A DNA stretch of 64,000 nt from Bradyrhizobium embrapense. GTDB taxonomy: Bacteria; Pseudomonadota; Alphaproteobacteria; Rhizobiales; Xanthobacteraceae. A program made the position numbers and the translations under genes. The notes below the pieces were generated by a model, which saw nothing but the letters and a program-made list of their open reading frames with translations, was not told the origin of the DNA and made no database searches. The DNA lies in NCBI RefSeq assembly GCF_001189235.2, contig NZ_LFIP02000001.1, positions 620,001 through 684,000 of the forward strand, read 5' to 3'. How positions within the stretch are numbered: the stretch's first letter is position 1; each line of letters starts with the position of its first letter. Below, piece after piece: positions 54,374-62,705 of the stretch.

Positions 54374-55003
54374 TCAGGCTTGTTCCATGGAAATGCCAAG
54401 GACGGGCGACGAGATATGGGCCTGCCGGCATAATGTGGAGAACGCGCTGTCATTGCCGTGCAGGTACCCGGCTAATGCCATCGTTCTGCCCAACGGCCGC
54501 GGTGGTGCGATGCGTTGCAGAGGCCATCCCGCCCGACGAAGAATTCGCTCCATCCGGACGTCGGTGACGGTGACGATCGAGCAGGACTCAGTGCGTCGCA
54601 GATACTCGATCATGGCAGCAAACAGCATGAAAGTCGCACGGCTTAGTCCTCCGGACGTCGAATCCGCGAGTTTTTGCGTATCAACACAAAAACGGGAGCT
54701 TTCGAGGATCCGACGATCGCGCGGCATCGGTGCGCCTGCAAGCAACGAGGCGAATACTTCGCCAAGCATCGTTGGGCCGGTGGTCGGCAACAGACGCACA
54801 CAACCCAGCACTTCCTTGCGATCGGACAAGACGGCCAGATAGGATGGACTGAGCGTATCGAAGATGTCGAGCTCCATGCCGTCACTGACAGATACGTCCC
54901 ATTCGAGCCGATCGTGGAATATCCGCCGCCTGAGCTGATACATCCGCGTTAGCAGATCAACGTTCTCTCCAAACTGATGACTCTCGATTGCGACGGCGTG
55001 CAT
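54374..55003 (-). CDS. traI: TraI/LuxI-family acyl-homoserine-lactone synthase
   Basis: A 209-residue protein with the LuxI pattern: MYQLRRRIFHDRLEWDV near residue 20, D in MELDIFD near residue 40, GCVRLLPTTGP near residue 70 and ILESSRFCVD near residue 98. It makes an acyl-homoserine lactone from S-adenosylmethionine and an acyl carrier. The start at 55003 (MHAVAIES) has GGAG seven bases upstream; a longer frame to 55036 is less likely. A lux box lies 57-76 bases before the start. Confidence 0.92.
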   Translation of the reverse strand: MHAVAIESHQFGENVDLLTRMYQLRRRIFHDRLEWDVSVSDGMELDIFDTLSPSYLAVLSDRKEVLGCVRLLPTTGPTMLGEVFASLLAGAPMPRDRRILESSRFCVDTQKLADSTSGGLSRATFMLFAAMIEYLRRTESCSIVTVTDVRMERILRRAGWPLQRIAPPRPLGRTMALAGYLHGNDSAFSTLCRQAHISSPVLGISMEQA

Positions 55004-55059
55004 GCATAGTCTCCCGACCCTCGGCGGAGACCACACAATCAGAGCGTGTTATTCGCTTC

Positions 55060-55079
55060 ACCTGTTGAATCTGACAGGA
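55060..55079. promoter_or_regulatory. lux/tra box upstream of traI
   Basis: ACCTGTTGAATCTGACAGGA is an 20-base near-palindrome with arms CCTGT and ACAGG. It closely matches the classical lux box ACCTGTAGGATCGTACAGGT. Its centre is about 67 bases from the traI start, allowing a transcription start near 55028 with the box at the -42 position. The adjacent TraR is the likely binder. Confidence 0.75.
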
Positions 55080-55194
55080 TGCAAACGTCGGGAAGAATGA
55101 TCTAGTCACATCAAACTACGTACGAAGCCGATGAACTCAACTTAGAGTCATTCTTACCCGATCCAGGGGCCGCGCCGGCTCCCTTCCCGGCGGC

Positions 55195-55920
55195 TCATGA
55201 GAGCAGACCCCGCCGAAGCGCCTCGGCGACGCATTGCGCAATCGACGACGCGCCAAGCTTGGCCCGTGCGTTCTCAAGATGGAACGATACGGTTCGCGGC
55301 GAAATGCCGACGAGAACGGCAATATCGCTCATGGTCTTCCCCTGAGCGCTCCAGCTCAGACATTGTCGCTCGCGTTGCGTCAAGATGTCTGGATTTGAAC
55401 ACTCCGGATGTCCGCGCGTCCGCGCCGACAGGTGCGCATGAAAATAGAATGCAATCAGTTGAATGACCTCCAGCAGGTTCTGTTCCGGATGCTCGATCGA
55501 CGGTGACCTCTCATCCATGGCGAGCGTGAAGGCTACGGTCCGGCCAAACCCGCCCCTGATAGGAACCGTGAGTCCCGCCTTGATACCGAAAGTCCTGGCT
55601 TCATCGAAGAAATGGCGCTCTGGCTGGCCGGCTGTCCGATCCGGAGCGGCGCTCCCCCAGTCGAACAGCTTGTTTTCGCGGGATGCGCGGCGGATCACTG
55701 GATCCAGCCGTTGATAGTCATGTTCGGCATATCGCCGCGTCCAGCTCCTTGGATAGGACGAGATGATGGCAGGCTTTCCGCTCGCAACATCGAGGTAGGC
55801 GAACCAGCGAAATCCCAGCTGCTCGGTTACCCGCGTTGCAACCCTTTCAAAGCCGCTTGCGTCCTCAGCCGTGTGAATGGCATCGGCGAACTCTTCGAGC
55901 AGACGGTCAGGTGCCTTCAT
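55195..55920 (-). CDS. traR: TraR/LuxR-family quorum-sensing regulator
   Basis: A 241-residue protein with an autoinducer-binding domain (conserved W and Y in RWFAYLD, DP in YQRLDPVIRR, W in FDWGSA, GLTVPIRG) and a C-terminal LuxR helix-turn-helix (LTQRERQCLSWSAQGKTMSDIAVLVGIS, about residues 180-225). It lies directly upstream of traI, with a lux box between. It probably activates traI and, by analogy, transfer genes when the signal accumulates. Confidence 0.92.
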   Translation of the reverse strand: MKAPDRLLEEFADAIHTAEDASGFERVATRVTEQLGFRWFAYLDVASGKPAIISSYPRSWTRRYAEHDYQRLDPVIRRASRENKLFDWGSAAPDRTAGQPERHFFDEARTFGIKAGLTVPIRGGFGRTVAFTLAMDERSPSIEHPEQNLLEVIQLIAFYFHAHLSARTRGHPECSNPDILTQRERQCLSWSAQGKTMSDIAVLVGISPRTVSFHLENARAKLGASSIAQCVAEALRRGLLS

Positions 55921-56056
55921 GAGCCGGCAACCCGTTTCCCGATGCGAGCCTCAATATCGAGTGCTTTCTTGGCTCGCCTCGCAGGTTGCGATTGTAGCGC
56001 GACGACGATACGCGTGGCTCGATCATCGCGCTCTCGAGCGAGCATGGAATGTCATT

Positions 56057-59000
56057 CTATCCATCCCGCATGGCAGCTTGGAACACCCGGAGTGTTGCGA
56101 TCTGGAACGGGCGCAGGGACAGGTAGCAGGTCCGGCTGCCGGCCGGGATGGCCTCAAGTCGATCTTCAAGAATGTTGCTCGTCCACACCGATGCAACATC
56201 GACGCCAAAATCGAGCATCGCACGAGCCTCAACGCCCGAGCTTTCGTAGAGCCGCACCACCCAGCCGCACCCGTCCTCGGCCGGCTTGATCGTATCGACG
56301 ATCACATTGGGCGGAGACGCCTGCATGAACGACTGTTGTAACGGCTCGTGCGGCCGCCCCTTGATCCAAAGCACCGGACGCGCAAAACGCAGGGCTCTCC
56401 CGACCGTATCGGCGGTACGCCAATCGCCTTCGTGGGGATAGATCGCATAGCGCATGCGATGCTGCCCGATGTCGGCCTTCGGATCGGGGGAAGTGGCGCC
56501 GCGCAGCAACGTGAGCGCGAGCTGATTTCCGAACGTCGAATAGCCGTGCTTGCAGTCGCTGAACAGCGACACGCCGAAATCCGGTTCCGAGATATCCGAC
56601 CAGCGATGGCCGGGGACCTCGTACCTGGCGGCGTCCGCATCCGTATTGGCGTGGGTCGGCCTCTCGGTGGCGCCGAACATGGTTTCATAGGTCGCACGCG
56701 ATGCGCGGCAGGCGACGGGAAACATCACCTTCAGAAGCGTTCGCCGCTCCTGCCAATTGACGGTGGTTTCAAACTCGAGGTGACGAGCACCGGCATCCAA
56801 TCGGATCACCTGTGTGAGCCAGCTCGCTTTTCCGAGCGCTCGCTCGAACCGCACCTCACTCCTTAGGCCAGCATCCGACAAGACGCTAAAACTTACCTCG
56901 CCGGTCAGTTCCCGAGCGGTCTCCAGCGCAAACGGATCGATGTCCCATGCCTCGAAGTCGAGCGGCCTGTCATCAAGCAACAGAAACCGTGCACCGGGCG
57001 ACGCCAGGGTTTCGCGGCCCGTCGGCAAGTAGACCAGCGATCGAACAAGGCCGGTGCGGTCGATGCGCGCCTTGAGCTGCGAATTCGTCAGCACGAACCC
57101 GGCCGGATCGGCCGACAACGTGACGCACTCCTCCGTCGCGGCGGCCTCGCCGGCCGCGAACGGCGCGGCGACCACGTAGCGCAGTGCGCCTTCGGGATCG
57201 GGCGTGACCTCGGCGCGCGAGCTGCCGAGACTGTTGACCGGAGTCCAGCCGGCACCTTTGGAGTCGCAGAAGGCGGCCAGCAGTGCCTGGATGCGGCATT
57301 TGGCCTGTTCCTCGACCGTAGCGAGGTCGGCCTCTGCCCTCTCATAGACCTCGCGAATGCTGCTTCCTGGAATGATGTCGTGAAACTGATTGACCAGCAG
57401 CGTGCGCCACAATCCTTCGATGTCCGCTGCCGACGGTGCCGGCAGCTCCCAGACATGCGCAATCGTAGCCACGAATTCGAGGGCCTGAAGGCTGGCCTCG
57501 CATGCGCGGTTGAGACGCTTGATCTCTCCCTGTGTCGTGTAGGTACCGCGATGATATTCAAGATAGAGCTCTCCCTCGATCGTGGCCAGATCTTCAGCTG
57601 ATGTCGCCAGGCGATCGAAAAACTCGTCTACGGTACGAATTCGGATCCTTGGCACACCTTGCAAGTCTTTCGCGCGCTGCAGCGTCTCGAGCATCGTCTC
57701 GTCGGGCCCGCCGCCGCCGTCGCCATAGCCAAACAGATAGAGTGCGTCGCCCGACCGGTCGGCGTCCTTGTAATTCGCTGCGTGATAGCGGAGCTCCGCG
57801 ACATGCGCTGAGCCATTGTAAGTGTCCGCAGGTGGAAAATGGGTCAGCACCGTGGTGCCGTCGATGCCGCGCCAGTTGAAACTGTGATGCGGCGGCGAGG
57901 TGAACTTGTTCCAGGACAGCTTCTGCGTCAGGAATCGAGACATGCCCGCGAGCTGCATAAGCTGCGGCAGCTGGCTGTCATAGCCGAATACGTCGGGATT
58001 CCAGAACACGTCGGAACGTTTGCCGAAGGTCCGCTCGAAGTAGCGCTGGCCATAAAGGAATTGGCGGCAAATCGACTCGCCCCAGGGCAGGTTGCAGTCC
58101 GGCTCCACCCAACTGCCGCCGACAGGAATCCATTGTCCGGCCTGGACCTTGGCGCGGATTCGCGCGAACAGGCCGGGGTCGTTCTGTTCTATGATGGCGT
58201 ATTGATAGGCCTGTGAACACGCGAACTTGAAATCAGGATAGCGATCCATCAGCGCAATCGCCGTCGAGAAGCTGCGCTGGGCCTTGCGGCGGGTTTCGTC
58301 CAATGGCCACAGCCAGGCCGTATCGAGGTGAGCATGCCCGATCGCCGACAGTTCATGGGCTACGCTGCCGTTGCGCGCAGCAAGCAAGTTGCCGAGTATC
58401 GCTTGCGCCGGCGGCCATGTCGCTCGATCGTCGGGATCGGCGAGGTTGCATACCCGGTTGAGGTCATGCAGCAACCGGCCGGCCCATGTTCGATCCAAGG
58501 CCGATTGCACCGCCTCGCCGACGCCTCCGTACGATCTCGGCTTGTTCGAGGGATCGCGATCGCCTTCGAGCTGGCGAAGGACATCAAAATCAAAATAGAA
58601 TGCCGAGGCGTCTTGGTCGAAGCGGCGCAGCTCGCACGCCGCCAGCGCATACGCTTGCGGTTCGCTGCCAAAGGCGCCGAACAGGCCATTGCAGGCAATC
58701 TCGACATGGAAGGTGAAGCGCTCTCCCCCACGTGCCGAGCCGAACAGCGTCGCAATGTGGCGGCCAGGATTAAGGCCTTGCGACGAGAGGCCATCCAGCC
58801 AAAGCAAGGCTTCCGAGCGGCTATCCCAATAGAGGTCTACTCTCGCACCGGCCCAGTTCTCCGGCACTTCGGCCGCAACGCGGACCCAATAGGTCGCCCA
58901 AAGCGGCCCGAGTGTCTGGCCCAGGGAAACCGGCCGATAGTCGAGCTTCAGTGCCTCTTGCGGATCGATGCGTTCCGTCGGACCGGCGAGCTCGAGGGAA

Positions 59001-59143
59001 ACCGCCGGCACACGATCGGAGTGAACCCTGCGCAGCAACCTCTGCGCAAAGCGTTCCAATCGGCCGCGCGTGTACCTTGGGTAGCGCCCGCGTGCCCGGG
59101 CGACCACCGGGTCTTCCGTGCGCCTGTCCATCCTGTCGATCAT
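56057..59143 (-). CDS. GH38 alpha-mannosidase
   Basis: A 1028-residue glycoside hydrolase of family 38. The zinc-binding GHAHLDTAWLWP near residue 270 and the nucleophile region WNPDVFGYDSQLPQLMQ near residue 385 are present, followed by HFPPADTYNG and the second zinc-ligand area NQFHDIIPGSSIREVYE. C-terminal beta-sandwich domains follow. No signal peptide is seen, so it acts in the cytoplasm on imported mannosides. It starts two bases after the AGE-family gene ends. Confidence 0.9.
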   Translation of the reverse strand: MIDRMDRRTEDPVVARARGRYPRYTRGRLERFAQRLLRRVHSDRVPAVSLELAGPTERIDPQEALKLDYRPVSLGQTLGPLWATYWVRVAAEVPENWAGARVDLYWDSRSEALLWLDGLSSQGLNPGRHIATLFGSARGGERFTFHVEIACNGLFGAFGSEPQAYALAACELRRFDQDASAFYFDFDVLRQLEGDRDPSNKPRSYGGVGEAVQSALDRTWAGRLLHDLNRVCNLADPDDRATWPPAQAILGNLLAARNGSVAHELSAIGHAHLDTAWLWPLDETRRKAQRSFSTAIALMDRYPDFKFACSQAYQYAIIEQNDPGLFARIRAKVQAGQWIPVGGSWVEPDCNLPWGESICRQFLYGQRYFERTFGKRSDVFWNPDVFGYDSQLPQLMQLAGMSRFLTQKLSWNKFTSPPHHSFNWRGIDGTTVLTHFPPADTYNGSAHVAELRYHAANYKDADRSGDALYLFGYGDGGGGPDETMLETLQRAKDLQGVPRIRIRTVDEFFDRLATSAEDLATIEGELYLEYHRGTYTTQGEIKRLNRACEASLQALEFVATIAHVWELPAPSAADIEGLWRTLLVNQFHDIIPGSSIREVYERAEADLATVEEQAKCRIQALLAAFCDSKGAGWTPVNSLGSSRAEVTPDPEGALRYVVAAPFAAGEAAATEECVTLSADPAGFVLTNSQLKARIDRTGLVRSLVYLPTGRETLASPGARFLLLDDRPLDFEAWDIDPFALETARELTGEVSFSVLSDAGLRSEVRFERALGKASWLTQVIRLDAGARHLEFETTVNWQERRTLLKVMFPVACRASRATYETMFGATERPTHANTDADAARYEVPGHRWSDISEPDFGVSLFSDCKHGYSTFGNQLALTLLRGATSPDPKADIGQHRMRYAIYPHEGDWRTADTVGRALRFARPVLWIKGRPHEPLQQSFMQASPPNVIVDTIKPAEDGCGWVVRLYESSGVEARAMLDFGVDVASVWTSNILEDRLEAIPAGSRTCYLSLRPFQIATLRVFQAAMRDG

Positions 59144-59145
59144 TC

Positions 59146-60396
59146 CTAACCCGTATTGAAGCCGGCAGCGTCGCCGGGACCACATCCGATCACCGAGATT
59201 CCCGAAGAGCTCGATGCCGGCACCGCCGCGCGCCGCTGGATCGCCTGATCAAGAGTATCTATCGCGCATACCAGATGGTAAAGTGAGCTCGCTGTGGCTG
59301 CTTCGGAGAATTCCCCGTTCGCGGACATCCGGTCCCACCATAGCCCCTTGATGGGCGTCTGCAGAAATCGCTCGAGGCTTTCGCCCGCTTCGGCGGCTAC
59401 GGCCCACCACGCGTCTCCCCCGCGCTCCGCGCGTGCAACCGCCGCTTTCAGCCGTTCGGTTTGAGGCCAGAGGCGGGATGTGTCTTCAAGTACCGTGAAA
59501 TCGTCAAGAATTGTGTCGACGACGACCGATCGAGGGCGCGCCACACCACGCTCTTCACCGATTTTCTGTAGTTGATCGACAGCCCGATAGACGGCGTCAT
59601 TCCCAGTCGAATTGGCCCACTTCGTGAGAAGCCAAGACCATTCGAACTGATGTCCGGGTTCGACGACGCGACCGGCGATACCGGCCTGAGGTGACCAATC
59701 AGCGTTGAAGCATTCGTAGATCGCCCCTCCAGCTCCGATGAACCGTGCGAGCGCCAAGTCGACGATCTCCTGCGCCAACTGATGCCAGGTTCCGCTAGCG
59801 TCAAGCTCGATCCAGGCCAAGCATGCCTCGAGAAGGTGCATGTGCGGGTTCGAATATCGTAGCGATGACGGGCGGTCGCTCTCTGAAAAACCGCCGGCGG
59901 GATGCCGACATGTTCTAATCAGGCAATCACGCACCGAATGTGCAAGGCGCTCGGCTCGCCGCCTGGAATGCCGGGCCACCGCAGCGCCGGCAAGCATGGC
60001 GAACGCCTGATCATAGAGCGTCGCTCCATCTGACAGAATCATACCGTCATGTGAGAGCAGACATCGAAAGAGCCCGTCCGGGCACCCAAAATCGACGAAG
60101 TATCTGTCGACGCCGCGCAGCACCTGCTTGACGTCTATTCGGGCGCCCAGCCGATTGGCCGTGAGCAGTGCGTAAATTTGGCGTGCCGGCACTCTGGCTC
60201 TCCGGGCGGCCACCACCGGATGGCCGCCTTGGGAAATGGCTTCACAGAAACTGCCGGCGGCATCGAGACCGACACTCGTCCACAGCGGAATAGCGTCATC
60301 CAATAGCCAGGCTCTCAGCCTTTGATGCACATGTCGGGCCGCGGTGAAGCCCGTCCTCGGATCGGCCAACCGCGTCGAAGATGACTGACCTTCCAT
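59146..60396 (-). CDS. AGE-family epimerase/isomerase
   Basis: A 416-residue protein of the N-acylglucosamine 2-epimerase superfamily. Family-typical segments are ATLYDQAFAMLAGAAVAR near residue 125, RYSNPHMHLLEACLAW near residue 175, VEPGHQFEWSWLL near residue 235 and GLWWDRM near residue 350. The histidines in HMHLLE and GHQFEW are likely catalytic. Activity may be mannose/glucose or mannose-6-phosphate type isomerisation, supporting mannose use beside the mannosidase. The start at 60396 lies 154 bases from the upstream SDR. Confidence 0.85.
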   Translation of the reverse strand: MEGQSSSTRLADPRTGFTAARHVHQRLRAWLLDDAIPLWTSVGLDAAGSFCEAISQGGHPVVAARRARVPARQIYALLTANRLGARIDVKQVLRGVDRYFVDFGCPDGLFRCLLSHDGMILSDGATLYDQAFAMLAGAAVARHSRRRAERLAHSVRDCLIRTCRHPAGGFSESDRPSSLRYSNPHMHLLEACLAWIELDASGTWHQLAQEIVDLALARFIGAGGAIYECFNADWSPQAGIAGRVVEPGHQFEWSWLLTKWANSTGNDAVYRAVDQLQKIGEERGVARPRSVVVDTILDDFTVLEDTSRLWPQTERLKAAVARAERGGDAWWAVAAEAGESLERFLQTPIKGLWWDRMSANGEFSEAATASSLYHLVCAIDTLDQAIQRRAAVPASSSSGISVIGCGPGDAAGFNTG

Positions 60397-60550
60397 CTAT
60401 CTGACACCTATCGTGTGGTAAGAAGTGTGATGCTGGCATGCGAACGTGACCGCGAGAGTTCGGTTCCGAGCTCTTTGTGTCGAGATCATCGAGGAGGCCA
60501 GAAGATCTGGACGTCACTCGATTTCCCGAACACACCAGGGCTCCGCCGGC

Positions 60551-61426
60551 CTAGGATCCATCGACTTGCAGACGGCCGAGCCCCTTCGCGCGCTCGGGCT
60601 CATCGCGCGAGAAGTTGACCGCATCCGCGGAGCTGTCTCCGAGGCTGACGCCACCATCGCAATTCAGAATGGCGCCCGTAATGTAGCTTGCCAGGTCAGA
60701 CGCCAAAAACAGTGCAAGGTTCGCAACATCGTCCTTGGAGCCGTAGTCGCGCAACGGGATTCGCGCCTTCGCCTGTGCTTCGAGTTCAGTCGTAGGCGCA
60801 AGCCGCGCCATGCCGACGGTATCCGCTATTGGCCCCGGCGAGATCGCATTCACTCGCACTCCAGCGGGACCCCACTCCATCGCGAGGCATTTCGTCAGCA
60901 TGTTGACCCCGGCCTTCGCGGCGCAGGCATGAGCTTGAAACATGCTCGGGGTCACGCCCTGCGGCGCCGTGATCGAGATCAGGGAGGCACCGGGTCTACG
61001 CAGATATGGAAATGCCGCCCTCAGTACGTTGAAGGTACCGATCAGGTCGATATCGACAACCGTCCTGAAGGCATTGGCCGACATTCCCATCGCCGGAGCA
61101 AGGAAGTTTCCGGCCGCTCCGGATACCACGATATCGATGTTTCCGAAGCACTCCACCGTCTGCGCCAGGGCAGCATCAACCGGGCCGTAGTCCCGCACGT
61201 CGGCGACGAGCCCGATAGCCTCGTGTCCATCAGCCAGGAGGGTTCGGGCGGCCTCCGATATCCGGTCCTGACTGCGACTGACGACGGCGATCCTCGCGCC
61301 AGCATTTGCCAGAGCGCGGCCGATAGCGAGATTGATTCCGCCAGATGCACCGGCGATGAATGCGACCTTGCCTTTAAGGGAGCTCGCCTTGTCGCTGAGA
61401 AGCATTGATGTTTGACGCACGTGCAT
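60551..61426 (-). CDS. SDR-family oxidoreductase, 2,4-dienoyl-CoA-reductase-like
   Basis: A 291-residue SDR. The start at 61426 (MHVRQ) has GGAAG about eight bases upstream. The glycine motif is AGASGGIN rather than TGxxxGIG, and the usual YxxxK tyrosine is histidine or absent (QAHACAAKAG), both as in DECR-like SDRs. The end reads SYITGAILNCDGG. It sits between the serine hydrolase and the AGE-family gene. Substrate unknown. Confidence 0.82.
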   Translation of the reverse strand: MHVRQTSMLLSDKASSLKGKVAFIAGASGGINLAIGRALANAGARIAVVSRSQDRISEAARTLLADGHEAIGLVADVRDYGPVDAALAQTVECFGNIDIVVSGAAGNFLAPAMGMSANAFRTVVDIDLIGTFNVLRAAFPYLRRPGASLISITAPQGVTPSMFQAHACAAKAGVNMLTKCLAMEWGPAGVRVNAISPGPIADTVGMARLAPTTELEAQAKARIPLRDYGSKDDVANLALFLASDLASYITGAILNCDGGVSLGDSSADAVNFSRDEPERAKGLGRLQVDGS

Positions 61427-61484
61427 GTTGGCACTTCCATGTTCGATTAGATTGCAAAGTCGGGCAAGCGAAGGGGTCTGAATT

Positions 61485-62705
61485 CTACTTCTTCCACACG
61501 CATTTGAGATTCGATCGATAGCCGAGAGCTCGGTAGGTCGCATCCACGAGCGACTGTCCTCGGCTGTTGAGCAGAAGTCCGGTCCCCAACAGGTTCATCG
61601 TATATCCAAAGCTCAGGCGCGCCTGCGGATCTGCGAATCCCAACGACCCGCCCGCTCCCGCGTGACCGAACGCGGCGCTGGATAGCACGCAGCTCTGATC
61701 CGTACCCGGCAGGGCGCGGTTATCGATCGACTTCATGAAGCCGAAACTGAACCGCGTCGGCATCAGGAGCGTTGCATCTTCCCTTGCTGCCACCGCTACT
61801 TTCCGCAAACGTGCAATCGCGGGCGGCGCCAGCAACCGCTTGCTTGCAACCAACGCGTAGAGACCGGCGAGACCACGGGCATTGGTCACACCGTTGACCG
61901 CGGGAATTTCGGCTGCGCGTCCTTCTCGGCTCCTGAAGTCAAAGCCCCCGGTATTGGCAAGGAATAGATGCGCCGGCGAGTCTGGCTGCTGAAGCGCCGC
62001 CAGCATGAACCGCGACGTCGGGATCGTCTCGTCGTATTGCGTCTGATAAAGCTCCGCCACAAGGTCCTCGAGATCGACCGGCAGTCCGATCCAGAAATCC
62101 AGCCCGTTTGGGATGGCCAGCTCTTCCCGAAAGAATTTGCCAAGGCCGCGTCCGGTGATCCGCCGCACGATCTCGCCGATAATCCATCCGAACGTAAATG
62201 CGTGATATCCGCACCGCGACCCTGGCGGCCAGAACGGCTCTGCACGCGCAATGAGATCGGTCATATACGCAACATCATAGAAGCCGCCCGGTTTGACCGC
62301 CTCTCGCAGGTGCGGCAAGCCCGCTGTGTGGTTGAGCACCATGGCGACAGTTGTTTTCTCCTTGCCAGCCTGTGCGAATTCCGGCCAATACCGGGCAACT
62401 GGTGCATTGAGGTCGAGAAGCCCGCGTTCGACCAGCAGATGGGCACAGAGTGCCGTTGCCCCCTTCGTCGCCGAAAACACCAGAGAGATGGTATCTCGTG
62501 TCCAGCGCGCGCCGTTGGAACGTGCTTGCCCGCCCCAGAGGTCGACCACCTTGCGGCCTTCGTGAAAGACGCAAACGCTTGCCCCGAGTTCGCCAAGCTC
62601 CGCGAAGTTGGCGCAGAATGCTTGCATGACCGGCTCGAAGTCGCGATCGTAGCGGCCTTCGATCTGGCTGCCACCGATTCTCTTGAGAACATCAATAACG
62701 CGCAT
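61485..62705 (-). CDS. Serine beta-lactamase-fold hydrolase (EstB-like)
   Basis: A 406-residue protein with the SxxK motif FSATKGATAL near residue 77, a YHAF motif near residue 168 in place of YxN, and GHAGAGGS near residue 343 as the third element. This is the beta-lactamase/esterase (class C-like) family; no signal peptide is visible, so a cytoplasmic esterase is likelier than a penicillin-binding protein. It overlaps the transporter gene by 14 bases. Confidence 0.85.
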   Translation of the reverse strand: MRVIDVLKRIGGSQIEGRYDRDFEPVMQAFCANFAELGELGASVCVFHEGRKVVDLWGGQARSNGARWTRDTISLVFSATKGATALCAHLLVERGLLDLNAPVARYWPEFAQAGKEKTTVAMVLNHTAGLPHLREAVKPGGFYDVAYMTDLIARAEPFWPPGSRCGYHAFTFGWIIGEIVRRITGRGLGKFFREELAIPNGLDFWIGLPVDLEDLVAELYQTQYDETIPTSRFMLAALQQPDSPAHLFLANTGGFDFRSREGRAAEIPAVNGVTNARGLAGLYALVASKRLLAPPAIARLRKVAVAAREDATLLMPTRFSFGFMKSIDNRALPGTDQSCVLSSAAFGHAGAGGSLGFADPQARLSFGYTMNLLGTGLLLNSRGQSLVDATYRALGYRSNLKCVWKK

